A stretch of 64,000 nt of DNA from Halalkalicoccus tibetensis (GCF_037996645.1 NZ_JBBMXV010000006.1:186001-250000), one strand, 5' to 3'. Shown: positions 18,578 to 27,340, counted from the first letter of the stretch. Notes: generated by a model not told the origin, from the letters alone. Program-made: numbers and translations.

Positions 18578-18754
18578 ATGAACCTCAACAACAAAATCAG
18601 ATATGTGTATTACGGTGGTATTGCAATAGGGGCAGGAGTAGTAGCTATAGCTAACTCAGTTCCAGGAAATATCAATACCCTCATAGCATTTGCATTTGGT
18701 ATTCTTGTATTTATTGTGGGCAACAAATATATGATTAAAAAATATGGAAACTAA
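18578..18754 (+). CDS. A+T-rich small membrane protein beside halocin candidate
   Basis: A 58-residue protein with two membrane helices: YVYYGGIAIGAGVVAIANSV and LIAFAFGILVFIVGNKYMI, ending in KKYGN. It is basic rather than acidic and uses A+T-rich codons, unlike its neighbours, suggesting transfer. The ATG at 18578 is chosen over 18554. It converges on the halocin-like gene with 41 bases between stops. A role in producer immunity is conceivable purely from position. Confidence 0.5.
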   Translation: MNLNNKIRYVYYGGIAIGAGVVAIANSVPGNINTLIAFAFGILVFIVGNKYMIKKYGN

Positions 18755-18795
18755 GGTATTATCCTATACAATAAATTACTCATTATAACAATTTT

Positions 18796-19422
18796 CTAAC
18801 TACTCAGACGCTCCCATTCGCCTCCTGAACAACACCGTCCACGCCCTAACGATCCATTGATAGCCGCATATCCTACACAGGGAACGCACGAAGCAAGTGT
18901 GGGTGCAATAGCACATGCTGAGCAGGTGAGTCCAGCATTTTCAGCAACATCCTCAGCGCAGTCAAGATCGATACTGCCAGTGCAGTAGTATCCGTCTACT
19001 GTTGGTCTTTGTGCCGACACATCACCTTCCTCTTCTTCCACATACCCAACTAGTTCATCGTTTTCCTCATTCTTGACAAATGATCCCTCTCCTTCATTGT
19101 CCGGAACAATCGTATACTCATCAGGAAGGTCATCAGAGCTACTAGAAGCCGCTCCTGGAAAGCTGCCTGCTGCAATCAATGCTGCGATTGCTGTTCCACT
19201 ACTAGCAAGTAGTTGACGACGACTACTAGGATTATTCCGCTCCTCTCCTGCTGCTTTGGCCGTCTCTAAGCAACCACCACATGACCCCGCATCATTCACT
19301 CTCTGTAGGAGTGCATCAGCGTGTGCGTCGATGGCATTTTTTTCTTCGGACTGCTGGTGAATGTTCTGTTCAGTTTGGTCGGAATTACTGCTCTGAAGGA
19401 CATCAAGTAGTTTGTTTTTCAT
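18796..19422 (-). CDS. Halocin C8-like precursor (candidate antimicrobial peptide)
   Basis: A 208-residue precursor. A Tat-type signal lies internally (SSRRQLLASSG, R68-R69, then a hydrophobic stretch to about 91), after a 65-residue polar leader with CGGC at 48-51. An acidic linker follows, then a cysteine-rich C-terminus from about residue 138 with eight cysteines (147, 155, 167, 170, 179, 182, 197, 198), small residues and no charge clusters in the core. This is the layout of halocin C8 precursors, whose mature peptide is a C-terminal, disulfide-rich 76-residue fragment. The leader is shorter than in the C8 immunity-bearing precursor. A+T-rich promoter sequence (TTATTATTATAAGATAAAA, about 19525-19545 on the opposite strand) lies some 100 bases upstream. 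Activity is inferred, not shown. Confidence 0.68.
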   Translation of the reverse strand: MKNKLLDVLQSSNSDQTEQNIHQQSEEKNAIDAHADALLQRVNDAGSCGGCLETAKAAGEERNNPSSRRQLLASSGTAIAALIAAGSFPGAASSSSDDLPDEYTIVPDNEGEGSFVKNEENDELVGYVEEEEGDVSAQRPTVDGYYCTGSIDLDCAEDVAENAGLTCSACAIAPTLASCVPCVGYAAINGSLGRGRCCSGGEWERLSS

Positions 19423-19927
19423 TGGTTACACTCTGATTACTAAGAACGTCTAGACGCGGGGATATCGTTCATCCGTGACCGCATCAGCCACTTACACGAC
19501 CAGACGTTCCACTTGGTCATTTTATCTTATAATAATAAAAGTAATTAACTATCATATATAATACTATTCGCTATAGTAATACAACCTATCTCGAACCGTT
19601 GAATGCGTTGAGGAGAAACATTCACTCACCCATCAACGAGCGCGGACTGGCGTGTTCATTCAAATGAAATGGCGGTTAACGGGAATGGCTAAAGAACACG
19701 ACGTCGTTGAGTTGAGAAGACAGAGATCGTGCATGATCTCCATTCAGATAACACAGATTAAATCGACCATCCCAGACTTCGACCGCGCGACGACGGGCGC
19801 GAGTAAGATGAGCACGAGAGTAGAATCGTCTGCGGTTATTCGAGCGGGGGTAATCAGTGCGTAGGGCCGACTTCTCTGAGCATTTAGAGTTCGGCACAAA
19901 ATTAATAAGACTGGGAGTTATATTATT

Positions 19928-20866
19928 ATTGCCGGAGACGTTCCCTCGGTCCGGCAATCGCGTGATACCAGCCTCTCCGATTCGGAGAAATTTTCTACCG
20001 AAAATTCAGTGAGCGATCATGATCTGCTTTCTTGCTTGTGAGTGTTCTAAGTAGTACAACAATTTCCAGGGTAAATCGGGTACTGTATTAGCGTGGTGTG
20101 GAGTAATCGTCGTTAATCCGGATACATCCATAGCTTTTACTCGATAGACATTGATGGTTCAGAGGAGCGCCTTCTGGCAAACCATCTGTCGACCCGTTGG
20201 TTGCATGGGCGCTCCGTTGCATCACTTCGCGGATCGGGGCTCCTACTCCCCGATCCAGAAGTCCCATACTATAGTGACTAACAAGGAGTAGATAACTCCG
20301 CTGAACATCAACTGCCTAAACACATCAATAGATTTTAATCACTGGGTGTCAACATCCAACACGGGTACTAGCTGTTCAGACATGGCGGCTCCGTACCCCG
20401 TATCCGTGATGGCTGGTTCCACACCAGCCCCACGCCCCATCGTAAGAGTTCGCAGCTCAACATCGTCCTCTCTGTCCAGCTAGTAATTCATCGTTCAGCC
20501 GAACAAGTCCGTACTTTTTTCACGGAAAGTGTTGTCGACTAGCACGGGAACAGGATCCAGCGTGGCCCATTGCAATCCTGACGCCGTCGAGAGCTGGGAA
20601 ACCCTGGCTCTCGTCCCATCGCTGCATCGACAAACAGACGAATCCTTACCTTGTTCAACATCGCCCTCCCGGTACCTGCTGAACAAGAGGGAGGCAACTA
20701 CTCATACGAGGCAAACGAGTTTTTCTCCTCAACCCTGTTAACTAAGTTCAAAGGAGTTGTAGCCCTCGCTGCCGGCTTGATCTCGATCAACTGCCGGCTC
20801 GAAACCACTCGAACCTATCCCTCGCCCCGGATAGGTTTTCTACGGCATAAGGGCAAGTTTTTGCCC
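19928..20866. ncRNA. Hairpin-rich gene-free region, candidate structured RNA
   Basis: No credible ORF in about 940 bases, but many strong inverted repeats: ATTGCCGGA/TCCGGCAAT (19928-19958), TCTCCG/CGGAGA (19974-19988), AATTTTC/GAAAATT (19989-20006), GGAGCGCC/GGCGCTCC enclosing GCAAACCA/TGGTTGC (20164-20215), GGATCGGGG/CCCCGATCC (20231-20256), TACTAGCTG/CAGCTAGTA (20366-20485) enclosing GGCTGGT/ACCAGCC (20411-20429), CGAGAGC/GCTCTCG (20588-20613), CTTGTTCA/TGAACAAG (20650-20687), GCCGGCTTGATC/GATCAA..GCCGGC (20771-20798), AACCTATCC/GGATAGGTT (20812-20837) and GGGCAA/TTGCCC (20851-20866). Several perfect 9-bp stems with short loops are far above chance. Strand and function unknown: a structured RNA, or a DNA site acting as single strand. 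Confidence 0.45.
20649..20687. repeat. CCTTGTTCAACA dyad (one of four)
   Basis: CCTTGTTCAACA (20649-20660) faces TGCTGAACAAG (20678 onward). It is a variant of the dyads at 22390, 55821 and 62643, here embedded in the hairpin-rich region. Confidence 0.5.
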
Positions 20867-20963
20867 GCACGGCCGACGCGCACAACACCTCCGCTTGAAT
20901 TGGCTAGAAATCTACCGACCACACTATTTGTCTGTTGAGATTTCGTGGGTCTCCTGAGAACAG

Positions 20964-21497
20964 TCAATGATCCGGTTCACCGACAGGCGCTTCGAGTCGG
21001 TCGACCTGCAATATGAGGATCCTGTTGGTCGTATCGATACCATCGAGAGTTCCTTCGACCACAAGCTTTGAGAGTGGCGTTGGGCCAACCGTGACCGAAT
21101 CACCGTTCTGGTAATCGTCAACTGATCCTTGGACATGAACCTCCGCACGACACTGTTCGGGATGTTGAACGCTCGAGAGATCGATTTCACGGATATTGGC
21201 ATTTTCAACGGCCTCACCGTTGTGAGTCAGTGAAACCGCGGCCGGTTCCTCTAGTTGATCCACGTCCAGTACCTCAAACGCTGTCACTGTCGGCTTGTAC
21301 CCTCCTTTTGGACCAGGAACTCCCTCGACCAACTGCAGTGCTTTTAGACTCTGCATCTGATTACGGATCGTCCCTGGGTTACGGTCGATTGCTTCAGCTA
21401 TCTCATCGCCTTTCACTGGATTCTCTCTGTTACGGTGTCGGTCAACGAGTGCAGTGAGGATACTCTTCTGACTCGCTGTAAGCTCAATTGCGGACAT
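20964..21497 (-). CDS. Rrf2-like haloarchaeal transcriptional regulator
   Basis: A 177-residue protein. The N-terminal winged helix (ELTASQKSILTALVDRHRN, then VKGDEIAEAIDRNPGTIRNQ) has the form annotated in haloarchaea as Rrf2-family. The following ~100 residues form a beta-rich domain with EIDLSSVQHPEQCRAEVHVQ and VTVGPTPLSKLVVEGTLDG. No Fe-S cysteine triad of true Rrf2 sensors is visible. The ATG at 21497 is chosen, because the 36 extra residues upstream are not conserved-looking. Ligand and targets are unknown. Confidence 0.78.
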   Translation of the reverse strand: MSAIELTASQKSILTALVDRHRNRENPVKGDEIAEAIDRNPGTIRNQMQSLKALQLVEGVPGPKGGYKPTVTAFEVLDVDQLEEPAAVSLTHNGEAVENANIREIDLSSVQHPEQCRAEVHVQGSVDDYQNGDSVTVGPTPLSKLVVEGTLDGIDTTNRILILQVDRLEAPVGEPDH

Positions 21498-21621
21498 ACC
21501 TCCGTTAGAAGATGATTCGGTAATAACCTGTGCAATCACAGCATGGGCTAACGTACGTATGGCTCTGAAAGAGCTCTTACAGCACAATCGAACAACTAGA
21601 CCCAATCTATTTAGTAATAGA

Positions 21622-21984
21622 ATGACCGAAAGAGAACCGATGGCTATAGATCAATCGTCTTCTCCATCTCTTAGCGATCAACTGGCAACTCTCCAGTCTG
21701 ACGATCCACGACGATACGCTCTCCTCAAACGCTATGTCGACAAACTCGAAGAACTTCTGGAAGACGCTGACCGCAACTACGCCTCGGCAAAACAGCTCCA
21801 CTCACAGTGGGAGGACCCACCGTTTCAACCCCAGATTACTGGCCAGCTGCTCAGCACGGCCGCCACTCTCGAGATTCTACAGGTACATGCCCATCGAAGC
21901 AATCGTAATCGATGCGATCTAACGGCGTACAATCAGACACGCCTGGAACACCTTGCTACTCTTCTCAACACTAACCACGACTAA
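21622..21984 (+). CDS. Hypothetical helical protein
   Basis: A 120-residue, mostly alpha-helical protein: YALLKRYVDKLEELLEDADRN looks like a coiled-coil segment, followed by LLSTAATLEILQVHAHR. No cysteines, signal or membrane helix. It is divergent from the Rrf2-like gene and convergent with the PadR gene. The ATG at 21622 is preferred; 21640 is an alternative. No function assigned. Confidence 0.55.
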   Translation: MTEREPMAIDQSSSPSLSDQLATLQSDDPRRYALLKRYVDKLEELLEDADRNYASAKQLHSQWEDPPFQPQITGQLLSTAATLEILQVHAHRSNRNRCDLTAYNQTRLEHLATLLNTNHD

Positions 21985-22005
21985 CTAGTCGAACACAACG
22001 TTTTG

Positions 22006-22308
22006 TCAGCCAGTCTCAGACTCGGGACCCTCCAGCTCATCAAGATACTGGTCTTCCCAGTCGCGGCGCGCTTGAACTTCCCGACGTCCCCGGTCGGTGA
22101 GTTCGTACTTGTTCGTTCGCCGGTCAAGCTCACCTTTCTTCACCAATCCCTTGTCAACGAGCGTATCGAGGTTCGGATACAACCGTCCGTGATGGACCTC
22201 CGCTTCGTAATACTCCTCGAGAGCATCTTTTATCTGAAGCCCGGCCGGCTCTTCGAGCCCCCCAATAGCATAGAGCAGGTCACGTTGGAAGCCTGTCAAG
22301 TCATCCAT
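22006..22308 (-). CDS. PadR-family transcriptional regulator
   Basis: A 100-residue PadR protein. The winged helix shows FQRDLLYAIGGLEEPAGLQI, then HHGRLYPNLDTLVDKGLVKK, the signature of the family, and the wing KYELTDRGRREV. The C-terminal helix DWEDQYLDELEG is short, as in haloarchaeal PadR proteins. Typically a repressor responding to small molecules. The divergent β-helix lipoprotein gene begins about 250 bases upstream. Confidence 0.85.
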   Translation of the reverse strand: MDDLTGFQRDLLYAIGGLEEPAGLQIKDALEEYYEAEVHHGRLYPNLDTLVDKGLVKKGELDRRTNKYELTDRGRREVQARRDWEDQYLDELEGPESETG

Positions 22309-22389
22309 ACCATCTACTAATAGAGGGACGCCGTCAATATTCTGTATTATCTCACGTCGTCTGCCCGAATAAAAACGGAGAAGGAGTTA

Positions 22390-22432
22390 CCTTGTGCAAC
22401 ACGCTTTCTATTCCAACGCATGTTGCACAAGG
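22390..22432. repeat. CCTTGTGCAACA perfect dyad (one of four)
   Basis: CCTTGTGCAACA (22390-22401) and TGTTGCACAAGG (22421-22432) form a perfect 12-bp inverted repeat with a 19-bp spacer. Near-identical dyads occur at 20649, 55821 and 62643. Confidence 0.7.
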
Positions 22433-22556
22433 CAGACAGTGCCTTCCTTCTTGTAGTCAAACTCGATCACTTAACGAAAAGAGTCAGCGAAACGGATCAC
22501 CAGTACTAGTCTAAACTTATATTAATATAATACTCATACGAGCAGTATCTCGCTCT

Positions 22557-23771
22557 ATGGATCGGCGCCAATTCTTACGAGACGCCACAGCAGTGGCGAC
22601 AGGAACAGCTCTTGGGGCAAGTGCAGGCTGCTTAGAATTACTCGGCCTCACTGACCGTGGACCCACTGGACTCGGTGGAGGACCGACCTTCCAGGATGTC
22701 CATCGTGATGAGGCCGATACTGTCGTTGAGTCCGCAAGCGTCCTCGTAGACGAACTCAACCAAGACCAGACCATCTGGATTCCCGACGATGCGACGATCG
22801 ATATGAGCGGGCGGAGTCCGACGATTCAGAATGCAACCATCGCATCAGGCCGCTCCGAAGAAAGTTCGGGAGCACTGATCACGACACAGGATCGAGGCAT
22901 GACCTCACCGGCGATGAGTGACGCGCTGTTCACCTTAGAGGGTAATGCCCGAGTCACCGGCGTAACGATTCGTGGCCCCCATCACGACTATACCGATTCA
23001 ACGATCGTCCCAGGCTACATTCCACTGGCCCCAGGTGATACCTACGCCGAACGCCAGCAGTGGCGCGACGATTGGTACGCACGCGCGATCTCGATGCAGG
23101 CCGATTCATCCCAGGTCGACAACTGCGAGATTTGGGGTTTCTCGACGGGAATCATGGTCGGCAGTCGCAATACCTCTGTCTCGCCGTCGATCCTCTATTC
23201 CTACATCCATAACTGCATGATGACCTCCTCGGGATACCCGATCGACGTCAAGCGCGGAACACCGCCGATTTATCGCTGTGCGTTCGACGCCTACCGACAC
23301 GCGTTGAATGGCTATGGAACGGCCGACGCGGGCTACATCGCCGTTGAGTGCGATTTTGGCCCGCATACGGCCAGCCACATTCTTGACATGCATGGCATTC
23401 ACAACAACGAGGACGGCTCAGGCTCACCCGACGACCTACGCTACCAGTGGCGAGCTGGCGGTACGATGATCACGCGGCGCTGTCGGATCATGCCGACGAA
23501 CGTGATCGATGAAACTCATCACAACCATGGTCCCGGCTACGTGAACCACAACGAAGGCGGACACACACCTCACGTGCACGTTCGGGGAGTTCCAGCAGAT
23601 GGCTTCTATTTCGAGAACAACATCTGTGCTCACCCTTCTCCCGATGAAGCGATCGATCAGAGTTCAGTCCCGGGTAGTTATGACACTAACGAGAACGGCT
23701 GGCACAACGTCTACACAGAAGGGAATCAGTGGGGCGTTGAACTCAGTGGTGAGGCACAGGCAGAGAACTAA
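22557..23771 (+). CDS. Tat lipoprotein with parallel beta-helix fold
   Basis: A 404-residue secreted protein. It has a Tat signal (RR at 3-4) and a lipobox (SAGC, C25), so it would be anchored to the outer face of the membrane. The mature part has repeated short beta-type segments (ARVTGVTIRGPHHDY, SSQVDNCEIWGFSTGIMV, YSYIHNCMM, YRCAFDAYRHAL) typical of right-handed parallel beta-helix proteins such as polysaccharide lyases. No specific catalytic motif is recognised. Two A+T-rich promoter elements and an ACTAGT motif (22505-22510) precede it. Confidence 0.78.
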   Translation: MDRRQFLRDATAVATGTALGASAGCLELLGLTDRGPTGLGGGPTFQDVHRDEADTVVESASVLVDELNQDQTIWIPDDATIDMSGRSPTIQNATIASGRSEESSGALITTQDRGMTSPAMSDALFTLEGNARVTGVTIRGPHHDYTDSTIVPGYIPLAPGDTYAERQQWRDDWYARAISMQADSSQVDNCEIWGFSTGIMVGSRNTSVSPSILYSYIHNCMMTSSGYPIDVKRGTPPIYRCAFDAYRHALNGYGTADAGYIAVECDFGPHTASHILDMHGIHNNEDGSGSPDDLRYQWRAGGTMITRRCRIMPTNVIDETHHNHGPGYVNHNEGGHTPHVHVRGVPADGFYFENNICAHPSPDEAIDQSSVPGSYDTNENGWHNVYTEGNQWGVELSGEAQAEN

Positions 23772-24397
23772 TCGGCGCGGTCGTAGACCGTCGGTTCGAT
23801 ATCCACGTGTCCCGGCTGGCCACGGGCTTGATCGGGCGTAATAGTTGATTCGAACGAGTCACTCTCACCAGCTCTGAGGTCATGCACTGATACGAGATCA
23901 GCGGTCAGATAGGCTCCATCCGCATCGGAGAACGTGATCTCGAGGTCAATGACATCGATCGACGTTTCGCTGACGTTCGTGACCGTCCCCGCAACGCGCG
24001 CTGCACCGCTGTCCTCGAGGTCTGCCTCAGCGTCGATCTCGATATCATCGGGGCTTCGCTGCTCAGTTTCGCTCGTACCGTGGTCCTCGTATTCGTCCTC
24101 GTCTACCTCTAAGTCCTCTTCGTCAGGTTCGTGCTGGCGCTCTTCCTCATCGCTTGTCCCCTCGGAATCAGCCTCTGACGGCGTATCTGCAGACTCCTCT
24201 GTGTCGGTGTCATCAGTAGCCTCTCCAGTAGACGACTCCTCGTCAGATTCCGACTCACTATCATCCGGTTCCTCTGTATCAGTTGATCCCGTCTCAGCGC
24301 CTTCCTCTTCCCACCAGCGAGTGCCGACACATCCTGCCGACATAACAAGCAGACTGCTTCCAGCAATCCCATTCAGAAGCTGGCGTCGTGAGACCAT
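23768..24397 (-). CDS. Tat lipoprotein with FxLYD-like domain
   Basis: A 209-residue lipoprotein with a Tat signal (RR at 4-5) and lipobox (SAGC, C23). A long, low-complexity acidic linker of Asp, Glu, Ser and Thr (about 30-110) follows. The C-terminal ~85 residues (VAGTVTNVSETSIDVIDLEI and DLRAGESDSFESTI) form an FxLYD-type immunoglobulin-like fold, common in haloarchaeal surface proteins. Its end overlaps the convergent beta-helix gene by four bases. Role unknown. Confidence 0.75.
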   Translation of the reverse strand: MVSRRQLLNGIAGSSLLVMSAGCVGTRWWEEEGAETGSTDTEEPDDSESESDEESSTGEATDDTDTEESADTPSEADSEGTSDEEERQHEPDEEDLEVDEDEYEDHGTSETEQRSPDDIEIDAEADLEDSGAARVAGTVTNVSETSIDVIDLEITFSDADGAYLTADLVSVHDLRAGESDSFESTITPDQARGQPGHVDIEPTVYDRAD

Positions 24398-24408
24398 TAT
24401 CTAAATAA

Positions 24409-24648
24409 TTAGGCCCCCAGTCCAATACCAAACACCAACAGACCCCAGTAGCCAACGAACAGCACCAAATTCCGGATACTCAGGCGAGACAGCTCATCAC
24501 CAGCGCCAACCACCAGAATACCCCCGGCCATCGTGAGCACCGCCGCAGAGGCAATTCCCCATTCACTACTGAGCGCGAGCGCTATGCCGATCGTTCCAGC
24601 GCCGATTACCTTCGCTGCAGTCGTGTTTGTCGATGTGTTCAGTCCCAC
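24409..24648 (-). CDS. Small membrane protein, unknown function
   Basis: A 79-residue protein with about three hydrophobic segments (VIGAGTIGIALAL, AAVLTMAGGILVVGAG, LVLFVGYWGLLVFGIGLGA). It lies 11 bases upstream of the FxLYD lipoprotein and is probably co-transcribed. A CTAGTATTA motif sits upstream at 24689-24697, resembling the sites near 25036. Confidence 0.6.
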   Translation of the reverse strand: MGLNTSTNTTAAKVIGAGTIGIALALSSEWGIASAAVLTMAGGILVVGAGDELSRLSIRNLVLFVGYWGLLVFGIGLGA

Positions 24649-24729
24649 TGTGAGATACGTACAATTCTAATATAATATCAAACTTGTCCTAGTATTAGCA
24701 ATTTGTATTCAACAGAGTACGCGAAGGGG

Positions 24730-24921
24730 CTACTCACGCTGTTCTCGATAGAGACAGCGCTGTGCATGGAGCAACATTCCGAGCCACGTGAACCCGTTTC
24801 GCTCTTTGGTCGCTTTGAGCTCCTCATACTGGTCTTCCGGCAGCTCAACGAGGATGCTCTTCATCGGTTGTTCCTTCTCTTCGTCCGTCTCGTCGTTCGT
24901 GGAATCACTATTAGCACACAT
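24730..24921 (-). CDS. Small DNA-binding-like protein upstream of conjugation operon
   Basis: A 63-residue protein. An acidic N-terminus precedes SILVELPEDQYEELKATKER, which fits a ribbon-helix-helix or similar strand-helix-helix regulator, and ends WLGMLLHAQRCLYREQRE. ATG at 24921 is preferred over 24993. It is divergent from the T4SS operon, and palindromes lie between them, so it may control conjugation. Confidence 0.55.
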   Translation of the reverse strand: MCANSDSTNDETDEEKEQPMKSILVELPEDQYEELKATKERNGFTWLGMLLHAQRCLYREQRE

Positions 24922-25035
24922 GAGTGCGGAATTACTGGCTTTCTTAACGGCCCTACTCCCTGTCTCTTGTTTGATCGTTATTACTCTTAGCAAAGATTTA
25001 TACAGCGCTGGTATATATGACTGGTTGTATGAGTC

Positions 25036-25070
25036 TAATACTAGTATTATACTGCTATAGTACTAGTGTA
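25036..25070. promoter_or_regulatory. Two palindromic operators before the T4SS operon
   Basis: TAATACTAGTATTA (25036-25049) is a perfect 14-bp palindrome. ATAGTACTAGTGTA (25057-25070) is a related site with its ACTAGT core 22 bp away, that is, about two helical turns. Related motifs occur at 22505-22510 and 24689-24697. Confidence 0.6.
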
Positions 25071-25117
25071 AGGCTCACGGGAAATCGACCACCAAATATA
25101 GCGGAGGTTTTGAGACA

Positions 25118-25567
25118 GTGAATTCACCCGTAGACATGAACTCAACGCACACACAGCAGACGAACACCGAGTCAGTGCAAACACCCATCGTCCGAGTCAA
25201 ACGCCGATGTTCGAGGATCCCGACACAGTACGTTGCAGTAGGGGTTGCGCTGGTAGTACTGCTCGTTATCGCGACGACACCAGCCGCAGCCCAAGAATAC
25301 TGTGATGATCCGGCTGGCGAACTGTTGGTCGCGATCGAAACGATGTTGATCAACTACGGCACGACACTGCTGTTCTTAGCGTTCCTGATCGGCGTTGCCA
25401 TGTGGGGTCTGACTCCAATTTTCGCCGGTCAGAGTGCGATCGGCTTGACGATGGTGTTGCTATCGTTCGGTGCGGCGATCGCCTTCGTCGTCGGAACGCA
25501 GTTTTTCGGCATGACTTTCGAGATTGCCGGTGCCGGTGGCGAAAGCTGCTCGAGCGTCGTTGAGTAA
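25118..25567 (+). CDS. VirB2/pilin-like membrane protein of a conjugation operon
   Basis: A 149-residue protein with a signal-like helix (YVAVGVALVVLLVIATTPAAAQ, about 40-60) followed by two further helices (TTLLFLAFLIGVAMWGLTPI and IGLTMVLLSFGAAIAFVVGT). The size, order and position first in the operon fit a VirB2/TrbC-type pilin or a small inner-membrane component. GGAGG at 25102-25106 is 11 bases before the GTG at 25118, so this start is chosen over the ATG at 25136. Cysteines near both ends of the mature part may form a disulfide. Confidence 0.6.
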   Translation: MNSPVDMNSTHTQQTNTESVQTPIVRVKRRCSRIPTQYVAVGVALVVLLVIATTPAAAQEYCDDPAGELLVAIETMLINYGTTLLFLAFLIGVAMWGLTPIFAGQSAIGLTMVLLSFGAAIAFVVGTQFFGMTFEIAGAGGESCSSVVE

Positions 25568-25615
25568 GAGTCCCGTTTCACGGATTCGATCGAGTGACCT
25601 CCACAATCCTTAATA

Positions 25616-27340
25616 ATGCACTTCAACTCGAATCGGCGCCTGGCACTCGGTATCCTCTGTGTCGCTCTTAGTCTCGCGTGTCTGCCGAGTGTGGCAGCTG
25701 GGACGCCAGTTGTCTCTTCGACAGTGACTGACGGCACGTCCCTCCAAATCGAGATCGAGGAGCCTGAAGACGAGGAGCTCCTTGAGGACGAAGATGAACA
25801 AGAAGACACAGACGAGATCTCCGTCGGCGTTTCTGATGAAGACGAAAATGAAGATAATGGCATTGTCGAAACTGAAGATGAGGAAGAAGGACAAGAAGGG
25901 GAGAGCGACGAAGAGTCGTCGCTGTCGGCCGAAGAGCAAGAGGACATAGAGGATCTTCCGATCGATGTCGATGAAGAAGATATCGACAGTGAGGAACTTG
26001 ATGAAGAAAGTGGAGGTGCTGTGGACGACGGTGGAGACAGTACTGCAGGCGACACTGAACAAGTCGGCGGCGGTGAACTTGGACCAAACCTTTCGCCGGA
26101 AGACAACGCTGAGGCGCTCGCTGAGTGGTCCATCGAGCGCATGTACGTCGGTGTCGAGCTCCTGATCGATAACGTCTTCAACAATATGCTGGGGACCCCA
26201 ACCCCAGAAAACGACGGCTGGCAGGGTATCTTCGGCCAGCCGGTCGGTGAGACCTACAGCGACCTCTATGAGGAGGTCTATATGCAGATGATCCTGCCGC
26301 CAGTGTTTCAGTTCATGATCCTGGGATTCATCGGGTTCACACTCTTTGTCGTCCCATTCTCACCGTTGACCGGCCAGCGAGTATGGTCAGTACTGCTTGG
26401 CATGTTCGGTGCAGCGGCGTTGGTGCTGTTTGCCTGGAACGTCGCCTCACTCCTGCACCACGTCTCCGATGCGGTGACAATGTGGTTCCTTCCGCAAGGG
26501 GAGGACTTCTTGAATGGTTCCGGGGTGACTGGAACAGCCGAACTCGAGCTTGCCTCCGGTCCACTCGCCGTTTTGCTCGGTGCGTACTTCGCCTCGTGGA
26601 ACATTGGGATCGGCCTCTTGTTCATCCACGGTGCTCGGCAGGCGATCTTATTTTTCATGCCGACGGTCCTGCCGATCATCCTCGTCGGAATGTACTTCGG
26701 TCCGAAAGCATCGAAGGCAGCCTTCTCAGTGCTGTTCTGGCAGTATATCGGCCTGCTGGTGATGAACTGGCCGACAGCACTCCTGCTTTCGACAGCCTAC
26801 CATGTCGGCTTCGACTTTGGAATGGGGCCAGCTGGGTCACTGACGAACTTCGCAGCGACAATCGGGCTGTTTGCCTTCGCGGTTGGCATCCCACTGTTCG
26901 TCCAGACTTCATTCCTGGGCGGTTCACTCGCAGCGGTTGTCATGAAGGGATCTGTCCTCTCAGCCAGCGCGGGCGCCGCGAGAAAATACGTTCCGACGGG
27001 TGCGGTCGGTGGCGCTGCAAAGTCCGCAGCAAAGCGCGGTGGCGGCTACATCAATCCCGTTTCGCGGTACAGTCGGAGTGCTGAAAACGACCAGCAGCAA
27101 CAGCGTCGCCGCAGGGACGCCGCCAATCAGACGTCGTCGACGAGCACTCGATCCTCACGTCGCAATCCCACAGCGACTGACGGTGGGTACACGCCCCGCA
27201 GCACTTCGTCGACGACCTCGAGATATCGATCAGCGTCATCCTCGAAATCGATACCAGCCAGCAGTACTCGCGATGCCGGCAGCATTGACGCTCGCCGACG
27301 AGAGCGATACCGACGCCTTCGCGCTGATAATCCATCATGA
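25616..27340 (+). CDS. VirB6/TrbL-like polytopic conjugation protein
   Basis: A 574-residue protein. A signal peptide (residues 1-27) is followed by a very acidic, low-complexity segment of Glu and Asp to about residue 150, then about six membrane helices (220-430), including VFQFMILGFIGFTLFVVPF, LLGMFGAAALVLFAWNVASLL and TNFAATIGLFAFAVGIPLF. The C-terminal ~110 residues are basic, Ser/Arg-rich and cytoplasmic. This order is the VirB6/TrbL plan. It overlaps the VirB4 gene by four bases (ATGA). Confidence 0.68.
   Translation: MHFNSNRRLALGILCVALSLACLPSVAAGTPVVSSTVTDGTSLQIEIEEPEDEELLEDEDEQEDTDEISVGVSDEDENEDNGIVETEDEEEGQEGESDEESSLSAEEQEDIEDLPIDVDEEDIDSEELDEESGGAVDDGGDSTAGDTEQVGGGELGPNLSPEDNAEALAEWSIERMYVGVELLIDNVFNNMLGTPTPENDGWQGIFGQPVGETYSDLYEEVYMQMILPPVFQFMILGFIGFTLFVVPFSPLTGQRVWSVLLGMFGAAALVLFAWNVASLLHHVSDAVTMWFLPQGEDFLNGSGVTGTAELELASGPLAVLLGAYFASWNIGIGLLFIHGARQAILFFMPTVLPIILVGMYFGPKASKAAFSVLFWQYIGLLVMNWPTALLLSTAYHVGFDFGMGPAGSLTNFAATIGLFAFAVGIPLFVQTSFLGGSLAAVVMKGSVLSASAGAARKYVPTGAVGGAAKSAAKRGGGYINPVSRYSRSAENDQQQQRRRRDAANQTSSTSTRSSRRNPTATDGGYTPRSTSSTTSRYRSASSSKSIPASSTRDAGSIDARRRERYRRLRADNPS

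Noticed and set aside
19652-19864. 70-codon frame between halocin gene and hairpin field
   Set aside because: No domain, atypical composition and no promoter.
25429-26184. 251-codon frame on the minus strand
   Set aside because: Antisense to the acidic segment of the VirB6-like gene; its Ser-rich product is a by-product of Asp/Glu codons on the other strand.
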